A stretch of DNA of 64,000 nt, from NCBI GenBank assembly GCA_964415195.1, contig CAYPYD010000001.1, positions 1 through 64,000 on the forward strand, written 5' to 3'. This DNA is from WTXA01 sp964415195 (GTDB lineage Bacteria; Bacillota; TC1). The position numbers and the translations under genes were made by a program. The notes under the pieces are model-generated. The model was not told where the DNA came from, searched no databases, and was given only the letters and a program-made list of their open reading frames with translations. Within the stretch, counting starts at the first letter, position 1. Each line of letters starts with the position of its first letter. Positions 45,682-54,381 of the stretch are shown piece by piece.

Positions 45682-47358
45682 ATGAGTTTTAAAAGTGACA
45701 TTGAAATCGCTCAAGAAGCGGAGAAAAATCCTATAATTAATGTAGCTAAGAAATTAGGCCTTAGCGATGAAGATTTAGAGTTTTATGGTAAATACAAAGC
45801 TAAAATCTCTATGGAAACTGTAAAAAGATTAAAAAATGAAAAAGATGGCAAATTGATTCTAGTTACTGCTATCAGCCCTACACCAGCTGGTGAAGGTAAA
45901 ACAACTACTTCTGTAGGTTTGGCTGACGGTCTTGCTAAAATCGGCAAAAAAGTAATGGTTTGTTTAAGAGAACCATCACTAGGACCAAGCTTCGGCGTTA
46001 AAGGCGGAGCTGCAGGTGGAGGATATGCTCAAGTTGTTCCTATGGACGACATCAACCTACACTTTACTGGTGACCTTCATGCTATCACTTATGCTCACAA
46101 CTTGTTATCAGCAATGATCGACAACAGCATTCAACAAGGAAATCCTTTAAACATTGACCCTAGAACTATCGTATTCCGTCGTGTTATCGACTTAAACGAC
46201 AGATCTCTAAGAGATATCGTTATTGGATTAGGTGGAAAAGCTAACGGAGTTCCTAGAGAAAATGGCTTTGATATCACTGTTGCTTCTGAAGTAATGGCAA
46301 TTCTTTGTCTAGCTGATGATCTAATGGATATGAAAGAGCGTTTCTCAAGAATCGTTATTGGATATACTTATGATAAAAAACCTGTAACTGCTGGAGATTT
46401 AAAAGCTCAAGGCGCTATGGCTCTTCTAATGAAAGACGCTATTAAACCTAACCTTGTTCAAACATTAGAAAATACACCTGCGTTTATACACGGTGGACCT
46501 TTCGCTAATATTGCTCACGGTTGTAACAGCGTTAATGCTACTAAGACTGCTTTAAAATTAGCTGACTACACAGTAACTGAAGCTGGCTTCGGGGCTGACC
46601 TTGGAGCTGAGAAATTCTTCGATCTAAAATGTAGATTTGCTGGCCTAAAGCCTGCAGTAACAGTAATTGTTGCTACAGTTCGTGCTCTTAAAATGCACGG
46701 TGGCGTAGCTAAAGCTGACTTAGGTACTGAAAATCTAGAAGCAGTTTCTAAAGGTTTTGCTAACTTGGAAAAACACATTGAAAACGTAGGTAAATTCGGT
46801 GTTCCAGTTATCGTTGCTATCAATGCATTCCCACTTGACACTAAAGCTGAACTTGATTTAGTTGAAAAGAACTGTAATGCTTTAGGCGTTGAAGTTTCTC
46901 TATCTGAAGTTTGGGCTAAAGGCGGAGAAGGCGGAAAAGACTTGGCTGAGAAAGTTGTTAAAACTATCGAATCTAAGGAATCTAACTTCAAAGTACTATA
47001 TGACACAAAATTACCTATTAAAGAAAAAATCAACAAGATTGCTAAAGAAATCTACGGAGCTGATGCAGTTAACTTCACAGCTGACGCAGAAAAAACAATC
47101 AAGCAATTAAACGACTTAGGATATGCAGAACTACCAATCTGTATGGCTAAGACTCAATATTCATTTACAGATGATCAAACTAAATTAGGACGTCCTACTG
47201 GTTTCGATATTACTATCAGAGAAATCAGATTATCAGCTGGTGCTGGCTTCTTGGTATGTATTGCCGGAGCTATCATGACTATGCCTGGTCTTCCTAAAGT
47301 TCCTTCAGCTTGTAACATCGACATCGACGCTGATGGCGTAATCACAGGCTTATTCTAG
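45682..47358 (+). CDS. fhs: Formate-tetrahydrofolate ligase
   Basis: 558 aa. Makes 10-formyl-THF from formate, THF and ATP; in anaerobes it serves one-carbon metabolism, the acetyl-CoA pathway, or works backwards in purine or glycine fermentation. ATP loop TPAGEGKTT (Lys73), EPSLGPSFGVKGGAAGGG and PGLPKVPSACNIDID at the end. ATG 45682 follows AAGGAG. More C-ending codons than its neighbours suggest high expression. folE at 48.5 kb is not in the same unit. Confidence 0.97.
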   Translation: MSFKSDIEIAQEAEKNPIINVAKKLGLSDEDLEFYGKYKAKISMETVKRLKNEKDGKLILVTAISPTPAGEGKTTTSVGLADGLAKIGKKVMVCLREPSLGPSFGVKGGAAGGGYAQVVPMDDINLHFTGDLHAITYAHNLLSAMIDNSIQQGNPLNIDPRTIVFRRVIDLNDRSLRDIVIGLGGKANGVPRENGFDITVASEVMAILCLADDLMDMKERFSRIVIGYTYDKKPVTAGDLKAQGAMALLMKDAIKPNLVQTLENTPAFIHGGPFANIAHGCNSVNATKTALKLADYTVTEAGFGADLGAEKFFDLKCRFAGLKPAVTVIVATVRALKMHGGVAKADLGTENLEAVSKGFANLEKHIENVGKFGVPVIVAINAFPLDTKAELDLVEKNCNALGVEVSLSEVWAKGGEGGKDLAEKVVKTIESKESNFKVLYDTKLPIKEKINKIAKEIYGADAVNFTADAEKTIKQLNDLGYAELPICMAKTQYSFTDDQTKLGRPTGFDITIREIRLSAGAGFLVCIAGAIMTMPGLPKVPSACNIDIDADGVITGLF

Positions 47359-47375
47359 GACCTAAAAGAACAAAT

Positions 47376-47408
47376 AAAGAGCGGTACATTATGTACCGCT
47401 CTTTTTTA
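47376..47408. terminator. Terminator after fhs, probably bidirectional
   Basis: Stem AAAGAGCGGTACA / TGTACCGCTCTTT with loop TTA and T run on both strands; it also lies right after the convergent lysozyme gene. Confidence 0.85.
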
Positions 47409-47422
47409 TATTCTAATTTAAA

Positions 47423-48172
47423 CTAATTTGCAAGTTTCATAATATCTTCATTGTTACCTTTGAAAATATTAAAATCAACTGGCCCTTCAATTCCATTTAC
47501 TTTACCACTATCGGTATATTGCCATATCGTCCAAGTGTCAACAGGTGGTTCTGAACCATAAACTGCATACCAGATTATATGTTCTTTGAAATAATCTCTA
47601 ATATAAAGCTCGTAAGTTTTTTTGTTAACATAGAATATAGGTTTGACTCCATAGTGATTTTCTATTATTTCAGCATACTCTCTTAATTCAACAATTAGCT
47701 TAGCTTGATCTTCGCCCACTTCTTCAATATCTATCACAGGTGGCAAGGTGTTCTTTTCCTTTGGAACTGTATTTATAAAATGTTCAGCTTGTTGCTTACC
47801 ATCACTTGTTATAGTGAAGTAATGATATGCTCCTCTTAAGAATCCTGCTTTTTTTGAATCTTCCCAGTTTTTAGAAAAACTCTTATCAGTAAAGGTTGTT
47901 CCTTCAGTAGCTTTTATGAAAACGAAGTTGACCAGATTCTGGTCGACATCTTTCCAGTTAATATTTCCTTGATGGTTTGAAACGTCAATTCCTTCCAAAG
48001 TTGGTTTATCTTCAGGTATTGATGTAATATCCCAAATATTTAATGATGGTTCAATAGCTAGAATTATTGTAGCTGCAAATATCAAGATAACTAGAATTGT
48101 AAAAAGCAAATTTGACTTAATTCTATTCTTGTATCTACTGCGTACTCCTATTTTATTGTAGTTAGCTCCCAT
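47423..48172 (-). CDS. GH25 lysozyme-like muramidase, membrane-anchored
   Basis: 249 aa. Basic cytoplasmic tail, membrane helix (about 23-43), then a GH25 barrel with the catalytic-type GIDVSNHQGNINW and PVIDIEE, and FIKATEGTTFTD, GAYHYF, WQYTDSG. It cleaves beta-1,4 bonds between MurNAc and GlcNAc, here probably in the cell's own wall. SD AGGAGGT before ATG. 27 bases after folE, so likely co-transcribed with it. Confidence 0.92.
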   Translation of the reverse strand: MGANYNKIGVRSRYKNRIKSNLLFTILVILIFAATIILAIEPSLNIWDITSIPEDKPTLEGIDVSNHQGNINWKDVDQNLVNFVFIKATEGTTFTDKSFSKNWEDSKKAGFLRGAYHYFTITSDGKQQAEHFINTVPKEKNTLPPVIDIEEVGEDQAKLIVELREYAEIIENHYGVKPIFYVNKKTYELYIRDYFKEHIIWYAVYGSEPPVDTWTIWQYTDSGKVNGIEGPVDFNIFKGNNEDIMKLAN

Positions 48173-48199
48173 TCAAACCTCCTGTTACGAGCAGTATGT

Positions 48200-48733
48200 T
48201 TATTTAGTCGCAAATGATGTTGATTTAGTTTTGGTCATACTGCCGATTGACTGAATACCTCTTGCTGTCATACAAGTGTGCTCTGCCTCTATTATAACCT
48301 CAACTGACCTAGCTTTACCATACTTAACTATTGCGTCAGCTATTTGCTGTCCCAGACGTTCTTGTAATTGGAATCTTCTAGCAAAGGCTTCTACTATTCT
48401 TGGTATCTTGCTTAAACCGAGTACGAAGTTACCAGGAATGTATTTTATTGTCATTCTGCCAAAGAATGGCATCATATGATGTTCGCACATACTATAGAAA
48501 GGAATATTTCCAATTTCTATTTCTTCAGGGTTCTTTGATGTGTTAGGAAATAGCTTTATCAACTCCTGTGGGTGCATGTGATATCCTTTTAATAGTTCGT
48601 TGCCCCACATTTTGGCAACTCTTTCTGGTGTGTCTGTCATAGACATGTCGAAGGAGTTACCCCCGCTACTGTCTTCTAATAGTGCAATTATTTCTTTAAA
48701 TAGACTTTCGATTTTTTCTTTGTTTTTCATCAT
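48200..48733 (-). CDS. folE: GTP cyclohydrolase I
   Basis: 177 aa, type I (zinc) enzyme; first step of folate synthesis from GTP. Zinc ligands are seen in MCEHHMMPF and in EHTCMTARG; QLQERLGQQIAD is the substrate region. SD GGAG before two successive ATGs. No other folate gene stands next to it, but folate demand fits fhs across the terminator. Confidence 0.95.
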   Translation of the reverse strand: MMKNKEKIESLFKEIIALLEDSSGGNSFDMSMTDTPERVAKMWGNELLKGYHMHPQELIKLFPNTSKNPEEIEIGNIPFYSMCEHHMMPFFGRMTIKYIPGNFVLGLSKIPRIVEAFARRFQLQERLGQQIADAIVKYGKARSVEVIIEAEHTCMTARGIQSIGSMTKTKSTSFATK

Positions 48734-48844
48734 TCATAACTCCATATTAATAGTTTAAATTTAGATTATAATTATTATCTATGTGGGTATTCTAACATAA
48801 AAAAGCATGCTTTTCTATTATTTAATTTGATTTGATAAAATTCA

Positions 48845-48873
48845 TTGACACTATCGTCTTATTTATATATAAT
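48845..48873 (+). promoter_or_regulatory. Consensus promoter of rplM-rpsI
   Basis: Perfect TTGACA (48845-48850), 17 bases, TATAAT (48868-48873); the strongest promoter in the window, as expected for ribosomal protein genes. Confidence 0.9.
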
Positions 48874-48879
48874 TAATGG

Positions 48880-48979
48880 TGAGTTTTTATGAATGTTTTT
48901 TAAGCAAAAGAGCCCAGCTTTTAAGATGGTCATAGGGGGTCATTTATTAGTAAAAATATAAATAAAGAGGAGGATTCCT
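48880..48979 (+). other. rplM leader, possible L13-type autoregulatory RNA
   Basis: About 100-base untranslated leader. AAAAG / CTTTT forms a small hairpin with loop AGCCCAG, and the loop CCC could pair with the downstream GGGGG. L13 leaders are known in Firmicutes, but I cannot confirm the match. Confidence 0.35.
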
Positions 48980-49414
48980 ATGAAAACATATATGGCTACA
49001 CCTAGTACTATTGAGAGAAAATGGTACGTTGTAGATGCAGAAGGTCAAACTCTTGGACGTCTAGCTACTGAAGTTGCTACAGTCCTAAGAGGAAAACATA
49101 AACCAACTTATACTCCACATTTGGATACAGGAGACTTTGTAATCGTAGTAAATGCGGAAAAAATTAAATTGACTGGTAGAAAAGAATCACAGAAAATGTA
49201 TTACAGATTTACTGGTTATGTTGGTAACTTGAAAAAAATCACTTATAAGACTATGATGGAAAAACATCCTGACAGAATCATTCAAATGGCTGTTAAAGGT
49301 ATGATACCTCACAATGTCTTAGGAAGACAAGTGATGGATAAGCTTCATGTTTATGCTGGCAGCGAACATCCGCACCAAGCACAAAAACCAGAAGTTTTAG
49401 AAATTAAAGGATAA
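48980..49414 (+). CDS. rplM: Ribosomal protein L13
   Basis: 144 aa, full length, large-subunit protein. Motifs: KWYVVDAEGQTLGRLATEVA, LRGKHKPTYTPH, GDFVIVVNAEKI, and C-terminal YAGSEHPHQAQKP. SD GAGGAGG. Eleven bases before rpsI, the universal L13-S9 pair. Confidence 0.98.
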   Translation: MKTYMATPSTIERKWYVVDAEGQTLGRLATEVATVLRGKHKPTYTPHLDTGDFVIVVNAEKIKLTGRKESQKMYYRFTGYVGNLKKITYKTMMEKHPDRIIQMAVKGMIPHNVLGRQVMDKLHVYAGSEHPHQAQKPEVLEIKG

Positions 49415-49425
49415 GGAGGAATACG

Positions 49426-49818
49426 ATGGCTGATATACAATTTTATGGAACTGGTAGAAGAAAAAATGCTATTGCTAGAGTTTACCTCAAGCCTGGTACA
49501 GGTGCAATAACAGTAAATAATAGAGAAGTTAAAGAATACTTAAGCCAAGACATCTTGGTTATGATCGTTAAACAACCATTGGTTGTTACAGAGACAGAAA
49601 ACAAATTCGACGTTATCGCTAAAGTTACAGGTGGCGGAGTAGCAGGACAAGCCGGAGCTATTCGTCATGGTATTTCTAGAGCTTTGCTTGAAGCAGATGC
49701 AACTATGAGACCAGCTTTAAAAAGAGAAGGTTTCCTAACAAGAGACCCAAGAATGAAAGAAAGAAGAAAATATGGTTTGAAAAAAGCCAGAAAAGCTTCA
49801 CAGTTTTCAAAAAGATAA
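49426..49818 (+). CDS. rpsI: Ribosomal protein S9
   Basis: 130 aa. YGTGRRKNAIARVYLKPG at the start and the basic C-terminal tail KKARKASQFSKR that reaches the P-site tRNA. SD AAGGAGG. Confidence 0.98.
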   Translation: MADIQFYGTGRRKNAIARVYLKPGTGAITVNNREVKEYLSQDILVMIVKQPLVVTETENKFDVIAKVTGGGVAGQAGAIRHGISRALLEADATMRPALKREGFLTRDPRMKERRKYGLKKARKASQFSKR

Positions 49819-49840
49819 TATTTTATATCTATATAATGGA

Positions 49841-49876
49841 AATGACTCAGTTATTAAAACTGAGTCATTTTTTTAT
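49841..49876. terminator. Bidirectional terminator between rpsI and the Nudix gene
   Basis: 12-bp stem AATGACTCAGTT / AACTGAGTCATT, loop ATTAA, seven T on +. The stop codon of the convergent gene lies in it. Confidence 0.85.
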
Positions 49877-50366
49877 TCATTATCATATAGTAGGCTAGCT
49901 GACTCTTAGTATCAACTATTTCCCTAGTTTCTATCTTCTCTAGGTACTCTTCAGAAGTTACCCAGATGGTTTCAGAAACATCTAGATCATCGGGAATCAA
50001 TTGGTTTTTACCTATACCATCATATTTACAATAGTACAGCCTGTAGCTTCCTTTACTAATCCCGACTTGAGGGCAAGTATCAATCATTAGTTTTAGATTA
50101 TCAACTTCTATTTCAAGATTTGCTTCTTCCTTAAGTTCCTCAATCATTATTTCTTCTGGAGAAAGACCATCCTTGTCAAGGCAGCCAGCTGGTATTTCTA
50201 AAGATTCACGATCTAATGCAGTTCTAAACTGTCTGACTAGTAGAAACTTACCGTTTATATCCTCAACCAATGCACCAACTGCATCCTTGTCTTCTAGGAC
50301 TTCAAAACTCCTGCCATTTAATTCCTTCTTATATATCTTTAACCAACCATCATATAGATATTCCAC
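49854..50366 (-). CDS. Nudix hydrolase, ADP-ribose pyrophosphatase-like
   Basis: 170 aa. Nudix fold with LLVRQFRTALDRESLEIPAG before the box. The box is unusual: the metal glutamates of the EExxEE part are kept (EELKEEAN), but the canonical Arg is Glu, the final Gly is Asn, and one residue is inserted. The GTG at 50366 overlaps the stop of the HAD gene (TAGTG) and has GGGAGG eight bases before it; the ATG at 50381 would put the SD inside the gene. The likely substrate is a nucleoside diphosphate sugar. Confidence 0.82.
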   Translation of the reverse strand: MEYLYDGWLKIYKKELNGRSFEVLEDKDAVGALVEDINGKFLLVRQFRTALDRESLEIPAGCLDKDGLSPEEIMIEELKEEANLEIEVDNLKLMIDTCPQVGISKGSYRLYYCKYDGIGKNQLIPDDLDVSETIWVTSEEYLEKIETREIVDTKSQLAYYMIMNKKMTQF

Positions 50367-51094
50367 TATATAACCTCCCATATTGTTTTATCATCAACAA
50401 TAAGATCTTTAACACTATTAATAATAATGTTTGCACTATCACTAAGTAGAGCTCTTGTTCCTGTACCCGACAAGACACCTACGATCAATCCTGCACCACT
50501 ATTGATACCGAAGTTCATATCAGCCATAGTATCCCCTACAACGACCACTTCTGAAGGTGTAAGAGTATATTCCTTACAGAAGTTTTTCATATAATCAGGT
50601 GCCGGTTTAGGGTTTATTATGCCATCATCAGCTCCGATATAGTCGAAATAGACGTCAAGTCCTGTTTTCAATAGAAACAATTTGGCGTTTTCAACAGAAT
50701 CAGCTGTTGATAGTCCTATGTAGTAACCTAAGTTTTTGAGCTTCTTGATAGTTTCAACAACACCATCTATTGGATAGAACGGTAGTGAAGCAGCTACATG
50801 ATTAAATACTTGAGTTGACCATTTTATATGTTCATCTTCTTTACAGTCAATATTATTTGCTTTTAATACTGCCAACATATCTAAAGCTACGTCCTTGTTG
50901 GTCCCGGCAGATAAAGATCCATTCGGGTCTATGGTTTGTTCGAATAGACCGATTGATTCTCCTAGGGCTCTCTTGTCTTTGAAGTTATAGAAGCTTGCAA
51001 CCTCATCGATTACTTGATTGGCTATTGGTCTCCAGGTTCTATTAAATTCTAATAAGGTACCGTCTTTATCGAATAAAATACCCTTAATTTCCAT
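50366..51094 (-). CDS. HAD-superfamily phosphatase, phosphoglycolate-phosphatase-like
   Basis: 242 aa. Motif I DKDGTL (Asp9, Asp11), motif II STADS, motif III Lys in PKPAPD and motif IV VGDTMADM; the cap domain lies between I and II. Substrate unknown. Two bases after fba and overlapping the Nudix gene, so fba-HAD-Nudix is one - strand operon. Confidence 0.88.
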   Translation of the reverse strand: MEIKGILFDKDGTLLEFNRTWRPIANQVIDEVASFYNFKDKRALGESIGLFEQTIDPNGSLSAGTNKDVALDMLAVLKANNIDCKEDEHIKWSTQVFNHVAASLPFYPIDGVVETIKKLKNLGYYIGLSTADSVENAKLFLLKTGLDVYFDYIGADDGIINPKPAPDYMKNFCKEYTLTPSEVVVVGDTMADMNFGINSGAGLIVGVLSGTGTRALLSDSANIIINSVKDLIVDDKTIWEVI

Positions 51095-51096
51095 AA

Positions 51097-52026
51097 TTAG
51101 GCCTTACCGTTACAGCCGAGTACGTCAATTATCTTATGTTCAACTATATCTCTAATAGCATCTCTGGCTGGTGATAAATACTTTCTTGGGTCGAAGTTTT
51201 TAGTATCTTGGTCCAATGCTTCTCTGATCTTGGCTGTCATTGCAAGACGAAGGTCTGAATCAATGTTTATCTTACAAACTGCCATTGAAGCTGCACGTCT
51301 TAACATTTCTTCAGGTACACCTTTAGCTCCTGCAATTTCTCCACCATGTTCATTGATTAGTTTTACATATTCAGGAACTACAGATGAGGCACCGTGAAGA
51401 ACTATTGGAAAACCTGGTAGTCTTTTACCTACTTCTTCAAGGATGTCGAATCTTAATTTGGCATCACCTTTAAATTTAAAAGCACCATGACTTGTTCCTA
51501 TAGCTATTGCTAAAGAGTCTACTCCTGTGCGTTTGACAAATTCTTCTACTTCTTCTGGTTTTGTATAACTTGCATCTTCTGCATTTACTTTTATTTCATC
51601 TTCCACTCCAGCAAGTCTACCTAGTTCTCCTTCCACACTAACATTCCTAGGTTTAGCATAGTCAACAACCTTTTTAGTTAAGGCAATGTTTTCTTCGAAG
51701 GAAAGGTGAGAGCCATCAATCATTACTGATGTAAAGCCACCGTCAATGCAGGCTTTGCATAATTCAAATGAGTCGCCATGGTCAAGGTGTAACGCAATTG
51801 GCAGGTCAGTTTCGATTAAAGCTGCTTCAACTAGTTTTATTAGATAGGTATGGTTTGCATATTTTCTAGCACCTGATGATACTTGTAGTATTAGTGGCGC
51901 ATTTTGATTTTTGGCAGCTTCTGTTATTCCTTGTATAATCTCCATATTATTTACATTAAAAGCTCCTATGGCATATCCCTCATCATAGGCTTTTTTGAAC
52001 ATTTCCTTTGTATTTACTAAAGGCAT
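51097..52026 (-). CDS. fba: Class II fructose-bisphosphate aldolase
   Basis: 309 aa. Zinc-dependent glycolytic aldolase: IALHLDHGDSFE, VEGELGRLAG, AIGTSHGAFK and VLHGASSV hold the metal and substrate residues. The end NFDPRKYLSPARDAI is typical. The SD is weak (GGATGTG). It has its own promoter at 52057-52084. A tagatose-bisphosphate role is possible but less likely. Confidence 0.95.
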   Translation of the reverse strand: MPLVNTKEMFKKAYDEGYAIGAFNVNNMEIIQGITEAAKNQNAPLILQVSSGARKYANHTYLIKLVEAALIETDLPIALHLDHGDSFELCKACIDGGFTSVMIDGSHLSFEENIALTKKVVDYAKPRNVSVEGELGRLAGVEDEIKVNAEDASYTKPEEVEEFVKRTGVDSLAIAIGTSHGAFKFKGDAKLRFDILEEVGKRLPGFPIVLHGASSVVPEYVKLINEHGGEIAGAKGVPEEMLRRAASMAVCKINIDSDLRLAMTAKIREALDQDTKNFDPRKYLSPARDAIRDIVEHKIIDVLGCNGKA

Positions 52027-52056
52027 TTATCAACACATCCAATCTATTTATTTTCT

Positions 52057-52084
52057 ATTATATACACTACAACTATTTTACCAA
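52057..52084 (-). promoter_or_regulatory. Promoter of fba
   Basis: Read on the - strand: TTGGTA, 16 bases, TATAAT. Confidence 0.6.
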
Positions 52085-52127
52085 AAAAAGTAATAAAAGA
52101 CCACCTAAGCGAATGCCTAGGTGGTCT
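52081..52127 (-). terminator. Terminator-like hairpin on the - strand upstream of fba
   Basis: Stem AGACCACCTAGGC / GCTTAGGTGGTCT (one mismatch), loop ATTC; the - strand tail is TTTTATTACTTTTTTT. It lies upstream of the fba promoter, so it would end a transcript coming from the repeat region to its right. Confidence 0.7.
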
Positions 52128-52156
52128 AAATGAAAAGAAATTATTTTTTAACTTTT

Positions 52157-52279
52157 TTAAGATTACTTTTCGAACATTGTCTTTGACTTTTCAACTTTTC
52201 GAACATTGTCTTTGACTTTTCAACTTTTCGAACATTATTTTCAACTTTTTTACTTTTCAAATTTTTCAAGTAATCTTAA
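52157..52279. repeat. 12-base perfect inverted repeat enclosing the tandem repeats
   Basis: TTAAGATTACTT (52157-52168) and AAGTAATCTTAA (52268-52279), separated by 99 bases that contain the whole 29-bp array. Confidence 0.8.
52165..52250. repeat. 29-bp tandem repeat, about three copies
   Basis: CGAACATTG recurs at 52171, 52200 and 52229, a strict 29-base period. Copies one and two are identical over the unit; copy three loses part (CGAACATTATTTTC). Confidence 0.9.
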
Positions 52280-52330
52280 TATCTTTAATTGATTAATTTT
52301 TTTATCTATACTTTAATACTTTTTTAATAT

Positions 52331-52393
52331 ACATTAATATTTACTGTTTAAGATACTTTGATACTTTTCAATATAACATTAATATTTACTGTT
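52331..52393. repeat. 18-base direct repeat
   Basis: ACATTAATATTTACTGTT at 52331-52348 and 52376-52393, with diverged similar sequence between (45-base period). Confidence 0.8.
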
Positions 52394-52596
52394 AAAATAA
52401 CTTTATACTTATTTTTTAAATATACCTCTAATTATTATTCTAAATACCTCCTTATTTTATTTTTCCTGTTATTCTATATTCACCACCTCCTCTTAACTTA
52501 TGGCACAAGTATAGTCTTGATATGTGTTAGTTATGTGAAAACCATGAGAAAGTTGGCTGAAAATACATATCGATACTTATAGATATAATCAACATG

Positions 52597-52605
52597 TGAT
52601 ATAAT
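52597..52605 (+). promoter_or_regulatory. Extended -10 promoter of the transglutaminase-like gene
   Basis: TGATATAAT (52597-52605). An in-frame ATG at 52604 falls inside the -10, which is why the start at 52649 is used. Confidence 0.55.
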
Positions 52606-52648
52606 GAACAAAGTGGGAACACTAAATATAGTATATGGAAGTGATCGA

Positions 52649-54370
52649 ATGCTAGAAAAAAATAATAAAGAGTCTATGGAAAAATATTCATCTGCAGTTA
52701 GTTTGTCAGATATGGAAATTTTTATCTTCCCTGAGTTGATGTTCTCTTTGGTTTTAGCCAATATTATGTCACCAGTTATCTGGAAGTGGAAGGAAGATCC
52801 ATGGTTTAAAAATATAGAGTCGATGAATTTAAATAAAAAGTTACAAAGGATTAAGCAGTTTATCATGAATCAGTTTGATTTTAATCTTGATCTTGATACT
52901 TGGGGCATGACTACCAAGGATAAGGAATTGAAAAGGTTTGATCAATTTGTGGATTTAGATACTTTAAGACAAAGTAACGCCTTGTTTGGTTATGAAGGGG
53001 ATAAGTACTACTTTGATATAGATATTAGAAAACACTTTGGTTTAGATAAATATACAAGTGAAGCAATACCTTATTGGAAAACGGAAACAATTGAATCTAT
53101 GACAGCTTTTCATTTAAAGGAAGGATATCATAAAGGTGCAGGTGAGTGTGTTTCCTTATCTACAATGTATTATGCTGCACTATATATAATTGGTGGTCTT
53201 CCTTTAGAAGATATTTATATGATAGCCACCCCACTTCATTCTCAGAATTTTGTGGATGTGGGGACAGGACAGATTACTAATAATAGACGTCTGGTTACAA
53301 AGAATATGTGGTTTAATGGCACTGAGATTTCAATGAAATCTAGAAGAGCTATTGAAAATGAACAAATAACATTTGTGGCAAATAATTTAGGTTATGTTCA
53401 TAGGATATATAAAGAAGCTACAATGCCTAAGGAAACCTATTTAGGTTTTAAAGATAAGATTACTGACTATCTAGAAACAAAGGTTGATTATACTACTATC
53501 GCAAGTTATTTGAGAAATTCTGCATTAAAACAAATGTGTTTCCAATTTGAGCATGAGATCTTTGGCAAAAAACACTATATTGAAGCTGAGAAAGTATTTC
53601 CTTATGAGCATGGTAGTCCATATTTAATTGGAACATCAACACAAAATAAATTACTAGAAGATATTGATGCTATGGAATTCTATAGCAGTCCTATTGAAGA
53701 TAGAATTAATCTTAAAGATATAGAAACTGCCTTTAAGAATAGTGGCTTGCGTGTTAGGGAACTACAAGCTAATCCTGAGGTTCTGGCTACTATAGTAGCT
53801 AAAGTATGCAATAAACAAAAGAATTTAATTGATGAATTAATTGATTTTTGCAAAATTGACCCTCAATTACCTGAGATTGAGGATAAAGATTTTGTAGAGA
53901 CAAAACCTATCCTACTTGGTAATGACATGAGTAGGGAAGAAATTATTGCCTATCTTGAAGATAGGAGAGCTGATAGCGAAGTTGCTGATTTGGCCTTTCT
54001 GGCGTTTAGAGATATTAAAGGCAAGGATTATCTGAAGGCATTTATGAAAGCTGCCCTTGAGAGAAATCCGGTTACCCTGGTGGGATCTGAGTCAATGAGT
54101 ATTGATGAGGCTTACATCTACTTGAACAGTTTGGGTACTACATCTATTTATAGTGATAATAGATTAGCTCAGCCTGATGAGGTATGGAATTTCAGCACAG
54201 GTGATGGTTTGGAAAAAGGGATTGCCCTTCTTGATATTGCTAAAGATAGAGGTTTGAATAGTTGGTTGGAAACTACACCTGGAAGTGCTAAAATACTAGT
54301 CGACGGTAAAGTTTATGAATTCAAGGCTGATAAATATGTAGAAATAGTCAAGGAAGATTCTAATATATAA
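52649..54370 (+). CDS. Unknown protein with a transglutaminase-like Cys-His core
   Basis: 573 aa, soluble, no signal peptide. I do not know a named family. The segment KGAGECVSLSTMYYAAL with Cys167 followed by IATPLHSQNF with His197 and Asp203 has the order and setting of a transglutaminase/cysteine-protease core, in which a Cys starts a helix and His-Asp lie on following strands. The rest is helical and acidic, and a late segment (KILVDGKVYEFKADKYVEI) looks like a small beta unit. Start 52649 is supported by GGAAGTG. It is followed 11 bases later by a molybdopterin-binding-domain gene, probably co-transcribed. Activity is a guess from motif order only. Confidence 0.75.
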   Translation: MLEKNNKESMEKYSSAVSLSDMEIFIFPELMFSLVLANIMSPVIWKWKEDPWFKNIESMNLNKKLQRIKQFIMNQFDFNLDLDTWGMTTKDKELKRFDQFVDLDTLRQSNALFGYEGDKYYFDIDIRKHFGLDKYTSEAIPYWKTETIESMTAFHLKEGYHKGAGECVSLSTMYYAALYIIGGLPLEDIYMIATPLHSQNFVDVGTGQITNNRRLVTKNMWFNGTEISMKSRRAIENEQITFVANNLGYVHRIYKEATMPKETYLGFKDKITDYLETKVDYTTIASYLRNSALKQMCFQFEHEIFGKKHYIEAEKVFPYEHGSPYLIGTSTQNKLLEDIDAMEFYSSPIEDRINLKDIETAFKNSGLRVRELQANPEVLATIVAKVCNKQKNLIDELIDFCKIDPQLPEIEDKDFVETKPILLGNDMSREEIIAYLEDRRADSEVADLAFLAFRDIKGKDYLKAFMKAALERNPVTLVGSESMSIDEAYIYLNSLGTTSIYSDNRLAQPDEVWNFSTGDGLEKGIALLDIAKDRGLNSWLETTPGSAKILVDGKVYEFKADKYVEIVKEDSNI

Positions 54371-54381
54371 AGAGGTGAAGA

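Larger units (their letters stand above)
52128..52596. other. Gene-free AT-rich stretch with several repeats
   Basis: No convincing gene on either strand; a 74-codon + frame at 52358 has a TTG start without SD and biased composition. The stretch holds a 29-bp tandem repeat array, flanking 12-base inverted repeats, an 18-base direct repeat at 52331 and 52376, and on the - strand SD-like sites (at 52481-52492 and 52441-52452 of the + numbering) without start codons behind them. Confidence 0.7.

Noticed and set aside
52165..52250. 29-bp repeats as a CRISPR array
   Set aside because: The repeats are directly adjacent with no spacers, and no cas gene is in the window.
52358..52582. 74-codon hydrophobic frame on +
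   Set aside because: TTG start without SD, made of AT-rich repeats, no coding texture.
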